Part shown: positions 25,401-35,010 of the stretch, piece after piece | Position numbering within the stretch: the stretch's first letter is position 1 | Layout of the letters: each line of letters opens with the position of its first letter | Assembly (NCBI RefSeq): GCF_022581195.2 | Contig: NC_061470.1 | Location: 5,580,001-5,644,000, forward strand | DNA: 64,000 nt | DNA from: Helicoverpa zea | Taxonomy: Eukaryota; Arthropoda; Insecta; Lepidoptera; Noctuidae | Direction of reading: 5' to 3' | Notes under the pieces: model-generated | Told to the model about the DNA's origin: nothing | What the model saw: only the letters and a program-made list of their open reading frames with translations | The model's database searches: none | Position numbers and translations under genes: made by a program

Positions 25401-28400
25401 GTAGCTCCTGAAAAAAGAAGTAGCCTCATTATGTATCATCTTTTCGAGAATTTATTACCTAGGTTAAAGTTAACGAAATTCGGATTTCTATGAATTGGAA
25501 ACTACCGAATTTGGTTTACAATAATAGGTACCTATGTATTCCTCTTGTATTGTCTTGGAAAAGGCAACGAATCTAAATCTAAATACTAATGTCATTTCCT
25601 GATACAGAAATATCCTGCTTTTGGACTCGGACGGGTTAATCATTCGGTATAAATCTTATTGGTTACATACCTGCTCTACTCCAAAGAAACCGCTTCTTTC
25701 AATATGAACCACAGCCTTGAAGAAGTAGGTAGTAAAATTTGAATATTACCTAGCTACAAATTAGGTATAATTTTTCTTAGTTGGAATTTAATTTGGAAAA
25801 AAGTGTGACAAAGGATTTTAATACTAATTAAGTTATTTTGAATCTTATTTCAATGAGTTTAGAATTTATGTTAGGTACTTAATTTGTATACCACGATGCC
25901 GCGACGTGCCGTAGAATGCAGCGGCATAAGGCGATTAACACATGGCACCGCGCACCGCCGCGGTAGGTGGTGAAGCGGATCTCATGTCGCATTGACCTGT
26001 ATTAAATCCGTTGATGCCTAACACACGTATACCGCCTGACCGCGCGTTCGAGCGGTGCTCTTTTGTTAATCGCCTTAGGGGTCGAGGAATTATGATTGCT
26101 AGCTAGTTGAAATAAGGCTGAAACTTGTACAGCATTTCGGTGGGGCGCAGGGCGCAAAACTGATTAATGCCAGAGTGGCTGGGCTTTCAGCTGGATGCCA
26201 CGACATGCCACTGGACGCCTCGGGATACCACTCACTGCACAAACTGCCGTGCTATGCTGTGCCACGCCGACAGTGAGCGCCAGCCCTTAGTTTAACCACA
26301 GATTACTGTTTTACTCTGTCACGGCTCCGACTCTGCGGGGCTCCGGCGGTCCCACGCGAATTTATCGCCTGCTGAGCTTGACGCTTACCACCGCAGCTCA
26401 ATTACCTAGCTAGAGCAGACAAAGACTGCGTGGAGTCGGATTTACAGCGATTTGATTCTATCACTAAAACCTATTTTTTAGCAAAAGTTTTAGGGCTAAA
26501 TAAATATTTAGGTACAATTAACGTGCGGAATAATACACAATAATTTACATTAGGTACTTACCTACATGACATAGCGGTCATGTAAAATTTGGAGATTCTA
26601 TTATTATAAAAGGTACTTGGTATTACATACATATAACAGATGGCTTTTGAAACTAAAAAAAAAAAACGGCTAAGTGCGAGTCGGACTCGCGCAAGTAGGG
26701 TTCCGTACCATGCAAACTAATATTCTATACATATTTATGGATGTCAAGCAAAAATTAGCAAAAAAACCACGTTTGTTGTATGGGAGACCCCAAATATTTA
26801 TTTTGTTATAGTTTTCAGGATTTGTTGTTATAGCGGAAACAGAAATACATCATCTGTGAAAATTTTAACTCTAACTATCACGGTTCGTGAGATACAGCCT
26901 GGTGACAGACGGACGGACAGAGGAGCGAAAACAATAGGGTCCCGTTTTACCCTTTGTGTACGGAACCCTAATGATGTTAAAATCGGGATTTTGACAGTAT
27001 GGTTACTGAAGTTCATAACGGTACATAATGAATTTTAAACAAATTACAGACAGAATTTCAGGACAATATGTTGAAATATTACAAAAATATGAGTAGGTAC
27101 CGCATTTCATATAATATTTTTCAATGCCCTCGGGCAGGAAATAGTCCTAAAATTCTAAATCATTGTAGCTCTATCTACAAAGGAAGCATAAACCATGAAG
27201 GAGTTCTCTTGACTCTCTGTCATCTCCATCATCAGGTTTGGTCTAAACCTGTCTATCATCCGATATACACATGAATGACAAGTCTTTGCCAAATGCGTGC
27301 TTTCAACTTTCCAGAGTTGTAACCACCTGGGAAGCATATCCAATTAAATAGAACCAATATTCCAAATTTTAGTCCACGTGTCGTCGAGTTTTACTAAACA
27401 TAGGAATCGATAACTAACAACCTCCTTCTTTTTGGAAGTCGGTAAAAAACTTCAACAACTCATCTATATGCTGAAAGTAGGTACCTACATAGCTAGTTAA
27501 CTAGATACCTACTTACTTAGCTCCCAGCTTATGGACGTTAGTACTTCATTTGCGAAATTACACTCACCAGGAGAGTCAGATCAGAAGGAATGTCGGTAAG
27601 CGTGGGAAACTACCTACCTATTATAGTTCTTACTTAACTTTATGGTGGCTCAGCAAATTGCACAAGCCATGAGACGTCATTACAGGTTGTGGGGCTACAA
27701 GCACATACTGTTGCAAATTAGTTATAAACTACTATAAAGTTTAACGAGAACTGTGCACTCCATCATTCATCTTTTACATCAGAAATTACCAGTTTGCAGA
27801 AGGCCTATTTATTAAAAACATCTTGACCAAACTTACACATTTATTTCGTTAAACTTAGTAACGGACAGAAAAAGCAGCGACATCTAGTGAGCGATCATGG
27901 CAACTGTTTAGATCCTTGTGATTCATTTTCATAGGAATTCATTATAAATATGCTAGTTAACGTTGTAGTACCTAATTAATAAGACAATGATGAGCTTGGT
28001 GACTCAGTGTTAAGAAAAGTAGAAGTCAGTAGGTATCTAGCTAGTAGATGTATCTCATGTTAAAATTGATTTGTTTTCCTTTTTACCTATTATTTTTGTA
28101 AGTCGGTTCTTTTTCGTAAATTGTTTTCTTTATTTAAAAATTATAATATTTTTAGCTGTCAGTGATTATAAATCTATATTAGTGACAAGTTCTCTTCAAT
28201 ACAAATGCAATAAGCCCAAACACGAGGTAGTTAAGATATCTTACCACTGCGGAGTTCCATCCCGTCTCCCATCATCGGGTCAGCTCTAAACCTTCACTGT
28301 TTCATAATGATTCCAGGCACCTGTTAGTTTTTACGCTATGCATGACTAAAGTCAACGGCTAAATTAGGTTCTATAAAATATGGTTCGCATTGGGCAGTAA

Positions 28401-31400
28401 TTATTAGGAGTAGGAGTATGAAGTAATTCCTTTGGAAAGCAGGCAGAAGTTATCTACATACAGAAATCGAAATATCGACGGACGCGGAACGGACGTCATC
28501 TGCCAATGCTAAACCAATTATTGTACCTTATCAAAACTTATTATGTAGGCAAGCTGCATGCTGCATATGCTACATAGTGCAATTAATTACCTACAATAGT
28601 ACCTACTGAAAATAATGCTGAAGAGGTTTGTTTATTTTTTTTACTTGGAAACGCGTCTAGCCAAGAACCAGAAAAATCTAACCAAGGATGGCCATAGGCA
28701 TAGTTAGGATACTTTTTCATCCGGGTTCGTAGAGTTGTTCCCAAGTTTCCCCAGGACATTCGACTGGTGGAATCTATTCTATACTTACCTACTAATATTA
28801 TAAAGATGAAGAGTTTGCTTCAAAAAATACATTAGGTATCTCAGAAACTGCTGGAAATATTTAAGTGCTTAGGTATACTTAGGTATATATATAGCACATA
28901 ATTATATCGAGGTAGGCCTGGAGATATTTCCACAGAGCGCGGGTGAAACATTGAATGGGCCGTGTTTCGAAGGGCAAGTGACCCGGCTCTCATTTAAACA
29001 TCGTTGTCAGTCATTACGGTAATCACTTCATAGTATAAAACAAGGTCACTTTTTCTGCCCCTTTGTACTTTTAAATCTTCAAAACTACGCAACCGATTTT
29101 CATGCGGTTTTTTTCTATACTAATATTATAAAGAGGAAAACTTTATTTGTTTGTTTGGTTGTAATGGATAAACTCAAAAAGTACTGGACCGATTTAAAAT
29201 ATTCTTTCATCATTAGAAAGCTATAGTATCTGCGAGTAACATAGGCTATATCTTATCCCGGTGCGGGCGGTAGCTCTCACGGGACGCGGGTGAAACTGCG
29301 GGAAAATGGCTAGTAATAGATAGAGTGATTTATGAGGAGGGTTTATATCAGTGGTTCCCAAACCTATTTTGTCTACTGCCCACTTTGAGAATAAATATTT
29401 TTTTAGCGCCCCCCTTTTTTGGGGTTCCGTACGCAAAGGGTAAAACGGGACCCTATTGTTTTCGCTCATGAACGGTTCATGTTAGAGAGTTGAAATTTTC
29501 ACAGATTAGATTTTTTGATATTTCTGTTGCCGCTATAACAACAAATACTGAAAACTAGAATAAAATAAATATTTTGGGGGGGCTCCCATACAACAAACAT
29601 GTTTTTTGACGTGACAACGTCTTATAAATCGATGGAGCCGGCTGCACGCACGAAAAAACATGACTCATGCGGCGTTACCTCGCTCTGAGGCGTTCCAGCG
29701 CACAATCGGCCTACGCGTTCGGCAGCGTTCGACATCTGTCTCTCTCCCACTTGAGTGAGCGATGCGTCCGCATAAACAGCTGCTTGAAAAGTGAATGTGG
29801 TGTAAATTGTTTATAGCAACGATAATTGCGACGATAAAGGTTGAATGATTCTTTCGATATTAAATATATGTTCAGTGATATATTGTCGAATATTCGTGCT
29901 TTCATAATTAAAATAAATAGCATCAGTCCGCTAGTGCAGCGATTGTAGGTTATGCTATAACAAAACTATAATAATAAGGTAATAGAACTATTTCACGATG
30001 AGTAAAAAATCAATTGCTTTACTATTCGATCGAAATAATTATGGAGCATAGCCAGTGTTGGGCAAAATGAAATCTAACTACTGATTACTAACTACAACTA
30101 CATATTGTAGTTAGTAATCAAAACTGCAAATTACATTAAATAATCGTAAAAAGTAGTTAAAAAATTTGATTACTAACTACAAATTGTAGTTGCAATCACG
30201 ATTACGAGATTACTTTTTATAACTACCTACACATCGCGCGTTCATGTCCTACTGACTTGTCGTTTGCTAGTTAAGTACAGTTACCGGCACGGAAGTCGAG
30301 CCCTGACTTTCACCTGCGCAGAAGTGATTTATTGGGTCCCGTTCGGCAGCGTTCGACATCTGACGATCAATTTCTTATGACGTTGTCACGTTCGACTATC
30401 GTCAGTAAACCGACTTTACAGACAACCGTTTTTTTTGCTCATTTTTGCTCTGGTACGGAACCCTTCGTGTGCGAGTTCGACTCGCACTAGGTCGGTTTTT
30501 CACCTATTTAAAAACCACTATAACTTCTTCGAAAATGTGTCTGTTGCCTTTTTATTTGTTTGTTTGTGTCGACTTTAATTACGAAACGAAGCGACAGACA
30601 TTGATATGATTTTATTTTTTTCTATATTCAATAAAAAAGGACAAATATATGAACTACGCGGAGAGAAATATAGAACCGAGTTTGAGCAATCTTTTAATTC
30701 ATATTACTTAGTTGATGTTCACAATTTGGTGTTGAGAGTCGAAAGCTCATGCAGTCGTTGTCTAAGAGGCCTCCTAGCTAAATAAAATTACAAATCACCC
30801 CCCAGGCCTCTACACAACGCCCCCATTTTCTTTCTGGGTCTCTTACCGCCCCCCTTGAAACCTGCAGCGCCCACAAGGGGGCGTTATCGCCCACTTTGGG
30901 AAACACTGGTTTATATGAACCTGTTACTTGCCTTTTTATCGTCCCACTGCCGGGCACAGGCCTCCTCTCACACGGAGAAGGATTTTTATATATGTATGAT
31001 AACGTAAATTAAATAGCATTGCACCCTAGCGGAGCCGGGGTGGGTCGCTAGTCAATATATCGGGTGTGTCGTACCTAATCATATTAAATCCTACCACATA
31101 TACTTTATGATATTCTATGGCGAATTGTAAAAAAAATAACCTAATCCATTCAGTGGTTTAGCCACAGGAGTCATTTTTCGTTATCATAATTTACATTTTA
31201 TGAGTCAAAGTTATGAATATCAAATGTTTTGACCAGTTGACAGCTGTACTTAACGTATTTAATTTAATGTGATCAGGTAAGTACGACACACTCTGTATAA
31301 TTATTACCTAAACAATAAGAAAATAAATAGGTGACTAAGTACCTATAAAAAAAGAATAGCCATTCGTGACCTTATCCTACTGTATCCGCCGTTTTCATGT

Positions 31401-34400
31401 CTGGTAAGGTCTACTGAAATCTGGACAAATATTTTATAAGGTTATTGATACCTGAATACTTTGCGTTGTTCTCATAAAATAGAACACACTCAAATAAAAG
31501 CTGAAACGTCACGCCACCGGTGACGTCGTTAATAGAAAGCAATAGATATTCATAGATATTTATTTGCATTCCTTAATGTTACAATATCCCCGTATGTATC
31601 AAACGTAATCAGCGAATTAACAGCTAACATTGTTCGCTTATCGTTATAGTTAAATGGTGCATCTCACCATAAATTAAAAAAAAAAATAACACTACCTAAT
31701 ATTAAATTCTGCCGAGTACGGTACTCGGCAGAATTTTCAGAATTTGTTAGCTTCCAGTTAAACCGTAGGTACTCGGAGTACCTACGGTTTAACTGGAAGC
31801 TAACGCCACCACAGGTGAAAAAAAAGTCGGACGTTGATGATTATTTTCAAAGTTGATTATAGTGGGATCAAAGTTTGGTACACATAACATAGCAGCAACA
31901 AAATCATTTATATTGTTCATTATTAATTGTTACAGTACGGACGAAGATGCTCGGCAAGCAATGATGTTGGACGGAGGTAAAATCAAAGAAATCCAAGTGA
32001 AGCTCTTGCTCAGTTCTCGATCTGAAATGCACAAGGTAATAGAGGCAGCGCGACAGAGCGTCCCACTACTCAGTCTAGCGACCTCCTCCCCCGCGCCTGC
32101 GCCTGCGCCCGTCCCCGTGCCCTCGCCGGCAACGATACCCCCCGTGCAGTCTCTCAGCATACCCGGCCTCAATCCATTCTCTACCGCGCTCGGTAACAAC
32201 CCCCTAGCAGGCTTCGGCATTCCCGGTATCGGTAATCCTCAAGAGATCCCGCAACCAGCTGTCATTGAACCGCCTCCACCTCTCATAAGCCCCACCTCAA
32301 ATAACACTCCCAATGCCGAAGAAGAGAAAGATGATGACAAGTCAGAGAGAAAGCGCAGCAGGGAGAAAGATAGGCGGAGATCCCGGACTCGCTCCAGGTC
32401 CCGCGACAGGGACAGGAAGGATCGCAAGAGGGACCGACGCGACAGATCCCGGTCACGGGAGCGCCGCCGCCGCGACCGCAGCCGTAGCAGGGACCGCCGC
32501 GACCGCAAGCGAGACAGAAAGGACCGCAGCCGCTCACGAGACCGCTCGCCGTCGCGTCGTTCCCGCGATCGAAGGAACAATCAAACCAGATCTCCAGAAA
32601 GTTCTCAGGAAAAGACTATCGTTATTCCAGATGGGCCTTCTGCACCAGGTCCACCTTTTGGGCTAGCAAAAAATCCACTTATGCCAATGCCACAACAACA
32701 GACCATAACCAACAATATCATGCAAAACAGTCCGCTAGGTCGCGACTCTCAGTTACCTCGCTTCACCGATGCCTCCATGGCCGATGCATTTAATAAACTG
32801 CAAGAACTCGGCAAAAAGCGTAATCCAAATGCATTCCAGGGAGAGCAAAATGGAGGTAGTAGGATGCCGGCGCCCGCAATGCGCGGTGGCCTGGGACGCG
32901 GCGGCGTCAACTTCCGACGCGACGGTCGTGCTAGTCGATTTGGAGACAGTAATGAGCAACAGCGGGACTGCTGCGTTGCTATACGAAATGCACCAAACCA
33001 CACCAGCTACGGCGACGTCCGCCGTTTCTTCCCATTTTTGATTGACAAACACGGAATTAAAATGATAAACGATAATATGGGACGTCGTACTGGTAACATC
33101 TATGTCAGGTTCTGTGACCCTCGCTCAAAGCAACTGGCATTGCAGCACAAGACCAATGAGTTGAAGGGCGCTCAGGTACTAGTTGAAGCACTTGATGATG
33201 AAACTTATGAGTCAGCGGTGGATTCGTTTCTTCCTTACCGTGAAGATAATGATGAAGACGATTCTAGTCTAGCTATCGTTGAACCAGAAGAAAACCAACA
33301 GCGCTTTAACGTTCTTAAATTGACAGAATTACCTAATTTCGTGAAAGAACATGATATTATAAAAGCTTTCAGTGAGTATTCCCTATTATCCATTATGGTC
33401 AATGATTGTCGTTTAACAAGGACTAAAGTTGCTTATGTGCAATTTGTAAAGCCTGAAGACGCAAAATTAGCGTTAGACAGAAAGGAGAGATATATTTTTG
33501 GTAGGAGGCAGCCGACAATCGTGCCGGTTTCAGAAGAAGATTATGAAAAAGAGAAGACGATGAGTGATAAACAAATGGAGCAGCCAGCCGAACCTCAGAA
33601 TGAAGTTCAAGTTCCACCAGAAGTGGCACCGCCACGCGACCCGCGTCAGCGACGACAATTCGAAAATGGCCCAGGAGGTCCTCCAGGAGGGCCAAAAGGA
33701 GGTCCACTCATGCAAAACCAGCCGCAAGGAGTACCGTTCTTCACTCCACAATTTCCGCAACAGCAAGGTTTCCCAGGACAGTTTCCCGGCCCGCAATTTG
33801 GGGGATTCCCATCTGCCAATCCAATGGACCCTCGAACAGCTGCTTCGAACTGGGCTAACCGACCTCAGTTTAATAACCAAATGGATCAAATGTCTAAGCC
33901 AATTCAAAATAATGTAATTTCTAACGACTTGGCGGACGAACCCCTGGACTGTGTATTGATGAAAGGTCTACCGAGAGATGCTACGGACAGAACTATTGTC
34001 ACATTCTTATCTGATACGAAAGCTGTGCCTGCCCGAATACATCTCATGCTGGATCCGAACGGAATGCCGTCTGGTGATTGCTTTTGCGAGTTTAGATCGA
34101 CACAAGAAGCGAGAATGGCGACCAGTAAACACGGACAGAATCTGGAGGGATGTCGCGTGACCGTAGATCTTGTGCCGCGGACTGTGGTCGAGGAAGCTTT
34201 GGAAGGTCCAAAGCCGCCTGAAATGCGGGAAGGGCTTATCAATAATGTGCCACAGCCGCAGTTCTTCGATCCCATGCAGGGCGGCCGCGGAGGATTCCGC
34301 GGAGGGTTCAGAGGACGTGGCGGATTTGACAGAGGAGGCTTTGACCGAGGCGGTTTCAATCGCGGCGGGTTTGACTCGGGGCGTGGCAATTTTAGAGGAC

Positions 34401-34783
34401 GAGGTAACTTTAACGACAGAGGTCGCGGGTTCGACAGAGGTCGTGGCCGCGGGAGAGGCTTCGGCCGCGGCGGTGTCGGAGGGGGCTTCGATAACGGTCG
34501 CATGGACGACGAACGCGATCCCGCTCTTGATGATTTCGGAGCTCCCGGGTGCGTCGTGTCTATGGAGAATGTACCGTTCCGCGCTAGTATAAATGACATT
34601 ATGAACTTCTTCTCGGAGTATGAATTGACCCAGGACGACGTGATCAGGCGGTACAACGAGCGCGGGCAGCCGACGGGCGACGCGCGCGTGGCGTTCCGCA
34701 CGCCCTTCGACGCGCAGCGCGCCGTCAAGACGCGGCACATGGACATGATCCACGACAGGAGGATCAGCTTGTGTATACTATAG
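13310..34783 (+). CDS. RBM12: RBM12 (SWAN)-type RNA-binding protein, five RRMs
   Basis: Coding exons 13310-13452 and 31936-34783 join in phase 2 (AG|T makes Ser48) to give 996 residues. The N-terminus MSVIIRLQNLPWSANALDIR and the block IPEGGVHIVGGELGDAF match RRM1 of the RBM12 family, nuclear RNA-binding proteins with hnRNP H-like RRMs. Domains, approximate: RRM1 3-78; Pro/Ala-rich 95-165; RS/RD-rich 175-265; RRM2 392-470; RRM3 505-580; Pro/Gln/Gly-rich linker; RRM4 718-793; Gly-Phe/Arg-Gly repeats 828-900; RRM5 920-994, ending at the stop TAG. The RS and RGG-like regions suggest a role with splicing or RNP complexes, which is inference. The start is chosen because the exon acceptor (TTTTTATAG at 13285) is close upstream and the family begins this way. 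The intron cuts inside RRM1. Confidence 0.92.
17087..17588. mobile_element. PIF/Harbinger deletion derivative 1
   Basis: 502 bp flanked by a TTA direct repeat (17084-17086, 17589-17591). Inverted ends read TGCCTCATTTAC and GTAAATGAGGTA, extended by a shared CATTCAGC. The minus strand inside codes a short frame (17313-17453) resembling the N-terminus of Harbinger transposases. A 3-bp TWA duplication is typical of this superfamily. Confidence 0.7.
17313..17453 (-). pseudogene. Harbinger transposase N-terminal remnant
   Basis: 46 residues starting MADVEIFAASGLCLLAIYNY, followed by a basic run ending RLRRRWWM, then a stop. The basic patch running into RRRWW is the usual start of PIF/Harbinger DDE transposases. 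The catalytic part is missing. Confidence 0.55.
17592..18990. other. Intron sequence, no element assigned
   Basis: Between two Harbinger derivatives. A somewhat GC-richer patch at 18050-18360 looks repeat-like but has no second copy in the window. Confidence 0.4.
18994..19050 (+). repeat. Fragment of dispersed lepidopteran repeat
   Basis: The block TAGCTGTTTTCCCGCTGTTT with CCCGTAGGAACTACTTCCCG resembles the ends of repeats at 29.1-29.3 and 54.4 kb. It stops near the Harbinger derivative at 19069. Confidence 0.4.
19069..19560. mobile_element. PIF/Harbinger deletion derivative 2
   Basis: 492 bp with TTA target duplication (19066-19068, 19561-19563) and terminal inverted repeats of about 46 bp beginning AGCTTTGGTTTCCTAGGAAA. 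It encloses a minus-strand MADF-like reading frame (19190-19300). Confidence 0.85.
19190..19300 (-). pseudogene. MADF/Myb-like domain remnant of a Harbinger element
   Basis: 36 residues: MSSNSWSSEDDEILIDFVRN, then HEAIYNIKSKDYRKSQ and a stop. This matches the start of a MADF (Adf-1 type) DNA-binding domain, in which an acidic leader precedes LI-x-hydrophobic-V and a later Y...KDY. Harbinger elements encode such a protein beside the transposase. The rest of the domain is deleted. Confidence 0.6.
19820..19955 (+). repeat. 3' tail of lepidopteran LINE/SINE (copy 1)
   Basis: Blocks TTGCCCGGGTAACCGGGTTG, GGCAGTCGCTCCTTGTAAAG, ACTGGCAGCCGACCCCAACG and GTTGGGAAAAAGGCT, ending in GGATGAT. The same consensus occurs at 47603-47740. 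Confidence 0.7.
20930..21087 (+). repeat. Retroelement 3' end with (TTCAT)n tail
   Basis: Ends TTTTACCACCTTTTGTGTAA, then AATAAATATTTTCATTTCAT and further TTCAT repeats. A polyadenylation-like end plus pentamer tail is typical of a non-LTR retroelement 3' end. Confidence 0.5.
21900..22242. mobile_element. Palindromic MITE with long inverted arms
   Basis: Arms of about 120 bp (21900-22021 and 22115-22242) are near-perfect inverted copies starting TGCCTGTTAGCACACCTCCG. The element is flanked by TCA on both sides (21897-21899, 22243-22245), a candidate 3-bp duplication. The central 90 bp includes a second small inverted pair around CTACATCTCCGC. It does not appear to code. Confidence 0.8.
22339..22850. 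mobile_element. PIF/Harbinger deletion derivative 3
   Basis: 512 bp with identical inverted ends of about 37 bp beginning AGCTAAGCGTCCACTTGTCG and a TTG direct repeat on each side (22336-22338, 22851-22853). Inside, 22521-22660 on the plus strand resembles part of a Harbinger transposase. The AGCT termini are shared with the element at 19069. Confidence 0.75.
22521..22660 (+). pseudogene. Harbinger transposase N-terminal remnant, frameshifted
   Basis: One frame gives a basic stretch ending EQGEYHTLF. A neighbouring frame then gives LLNDDTKFFQYFRLTMQ. Together they match the transposase block in which GEYHTL is followed by D-x-KFFxYFRM. A frameshift and early deletion remove everything after it. 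Confidence 0.55.
24153..24380. mobile_element. 230-bp MITE, copy 1
   Basis: Terminal inverted repeats of about 61 bp start AGTTCGGCCATTCAGAGAAT. The ends are flanked by TA-rich bases compatible with a TA target. Other copies: 48525-48755 (inverted), 63024-63254 (same orientation) and 63946 to the window end. Confidence 0.9.
25306..25407 (-). CDS. Candidate orphan terminal exon antisense in RBM12 intron
   Basis: After a good acceptor (CTTCTTTTTTCAG) the minus strand reads ELLIHCHVLRQKATDMKDSA, then KYLGAPVMGPVLH and stop. No family is recognised and no partner exon was identified. It lies in an unusually GC-rich patch (25.0-25.4 kb). It could be the last exon of a nested gene, a retroelement piece or chance. 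Confidence 0.2.
   Translation of the reverse strand, partial: ELLIHCHVLRQKATDMKDSAKYLGAPVMGPVLH
25927..26077. mobile_element. Small MITE, 151 bp
   Basis: Inverted ends TAAGGCGATTAACA and TGTTAATCGCCTTA, with a second inverted pair CACCGC/GCGGTG inside. No coding content and no clear target duplication. Confidence 0.55.
26316..26466. repeat. Dispersed repeat, copy 1
   Basis: Shares CTGTCACGGCTCCG, GGCTCCGGCGGTC, CACCGCAGCT and GTGGAGTCGG blocks with 40746-41013, in the same order. The class is not identified. Confidence 0.7.
26667..26970 (+). repeat. Common lepidopteran interspersed repeat, full-length copy
   Basis: Begins CGGCTAAGTGCGAGTCGGAC, passes TTGTATGGGAGACCCC and GACAGACGGACGGACAGA, and ends GTGTACGGAACCCTAATGA. 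A reversed, interrupted copy occurs at 29421-30500. It carries GGTTCCGTACC near one end and TACGGAACCC at the other, an inverted pair. Confidence 0.75.
27130..27450 (-). repeat. Remnant of foldback repeat (related to 43.6-44.3 kb)
   Basis: Contains CATCTCCATCATCAGGTTTG and ends CAACCTCCTTCTTTTTGGAA with GTCGGTAAAAAAC, the same landmarks as one arm of the element at 43583-44260. Confidence 0.5.
28170..28345 (-). repeat. Second foldback-repeat remnant
   Basis: GTTCCATCCCGTCTCCCATC, then ATCGGGTCAGCTCTAAACCT and a following CTTCACTGTT, match the inner arm of the 43.6-kb foldback element. Confidence 0.5.
28785..28985 (+). repeat. Decayed dispersed repeat
   Basis: TACTAATATTATAAAGATGA start and GCGGGTGAAACATTGAATGG end match the layout of 29115-29318. 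Confidence 0.5.
29115..29318 (+). repeat. Dispersed repeat inserted in outer repeat
   Basis: Begins CTATACTAATATTATAAAGA and ends GTGAAACTGCGGGAAAATGG with CTAGTAATA. The end is shared in part with 19.0 and 54.4 kb. Confidence 0.6.
29421..30500 (-). repeat. Interrupted reversed copy of the 26.7-kb repeat
   Basis: Left part GGGTTCCGTACGCAAAGGGT through CCCATACAACAAACATG. Right part resumes at about 30425 with TTTTTTTTGCTCATTTTTGC and ends GAGTTCGACTCGCACTAGGT. It matches the reverse complement of 26667-26970 on both sides. Confidence 0.75.
29609..30391. mobile_element. Inverted-repeat element inside the interrupted repeat
   Basis: The ends ACGTGACAACGTCTTATAA and TTCTTATGACGTTGTCACGT are inverted, with one mismatch. 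Inside, the 23-bp block CGTTCGGCAGCGTTCGACAT+CTG occurs twice in direct orientation (29716-29738, 30340-30362). About 30080-30200 is built of repeated TAACTACAA/TTGTAGTTA words. The right end of the insertion may extend to about 30425. Confidence 0.6.
31056..31299. mobile_element. MITE, about 244 bp
   Basis: Inverted ends TATATCGGGTGTGTCGTACC and GTACGACACACTCTGTATA, with an inner TAATCA/TGATCA pair. Non-coding. Confidence 0.6.
31704..31736. repeat. Perfect palindrome, 16-bp arms
   Basis: The arms are exact inverted copies around a single G, with GTACGGTAC at the centre. Confidence 0.95.
31746..31804. repeat. Perfect palindrome, 29-bp arms
   Basis: The arms, 31746-31774 and 31776-31804, are exact inverted copies around a single G. 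It lies nine bases after the previous palindrome and 131 bases before the RBM12 acceptor. Confidence 0.95.
31936..34783 (+). CDS. RBM12: RBM12 large terminal coding exon
   Basis: Acceptor AATTGTTACAG, then TDEDARQAMM continues RRM1. It carries the remaining 948 residues (RS region, RRM2-5) without a stop until 34781-34783. The apparent upstream extension of this frame to 31853 is intron. Confidence 0.93.
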
Positions 34784-35010
34784 TGCAGCGCCGGGAGCTC
34801 CGGCTCCGACACAGAATAGTTTGTATCAGTGTGGATATGGAAATACCCGACCGAGTGAAGGACACTACCCACCGTGTGAAAGGGTACATGGTATTTCAAG
34901 TTCGTGCGTTGAATTATTGCAATAATGATTGCATAGATGTGGTGGCGTAAAGGACATTTTTATATAATTATCTAGGTTATTAAATTTATAATAAAAATAA
35001 GTCTTATGAA
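34784..35010 (+). other. RBM12 3' UTR with poly(A) signal
   Basis: AATAAA at 34990-34995 sits about 210 bases after the stop, so the 3' UTR is short. No other element is seen. Confidence 0.6.
34990..34995 (+). terminator. RBM12 poly(A) signal AATAAA
   Basis: Canonical hexamer downstream of the RBM12 stop. A minus-strand AATAAA at 35024-35029 faces it. Confidence 0.6.

Larger units (their letters stand above)
29349..30908. mobile_element. hAT-superfamily non-autonomous element (1560 bp, interrupted)
   Basis: The ends CAGTGGTTCCCAAA and TTTGGGAAACACTG are inverted and are flanked by a perfect 8-bp duplication GTTTATAT (29341-29348, 30909-30916), both hallmarks of hAT elements. The C-rich subterminal blocks around CGCCCCCC and GCGCCCACAAGGGGGCG also fit. 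No transposase frame remains. Confidence 0.85.
29030..31000. repeat. Deeply nested repeat cluster
   Basis: An outer repeat (about 29030-29348, CAAAACTACGCAACCGATTT...) is interrupted by a dispersed repeat (29115-29318) and then by a hAT-like element (29349-30908). Within the hAT lies a reversed copy of the 26.7-kb repeat (29421-30500), itself split by a further inverted-repeat element starting at 29609. A LINE tail fragment (TCGTCCCACTGCCGGGCACA, 30948-30967) follows. Confidence 0.6.
13453..31935 (+). other. RBM12 intron 1 (18.5 kb)
   Basis: Spans donor GTAGCT to acceptor TTACAG. It contains many transposable elements, listed separately. The first 3.6 kb (13.5-17.1 kb) shows no recognisable element; frames at 15927-16328 and 16390-16611 have no recognised domain. 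Confidence 0.85.

Noticed and set aside
32239..32580. Arginine- and serine-rich minus-strand frames opposite the RBM12 exon
   Set aside because: Mirror images of the RS-rich coding sequence on the other strand; no independent signals.
33904..34899. 331-codon minus-strand frame opposite the RBM12 exon
   Set aside because: Antisense shadow of the GC-rich Gly/Arg repeats and RRM4-5 coding sequence; composition is explained by the plus-strand gene.
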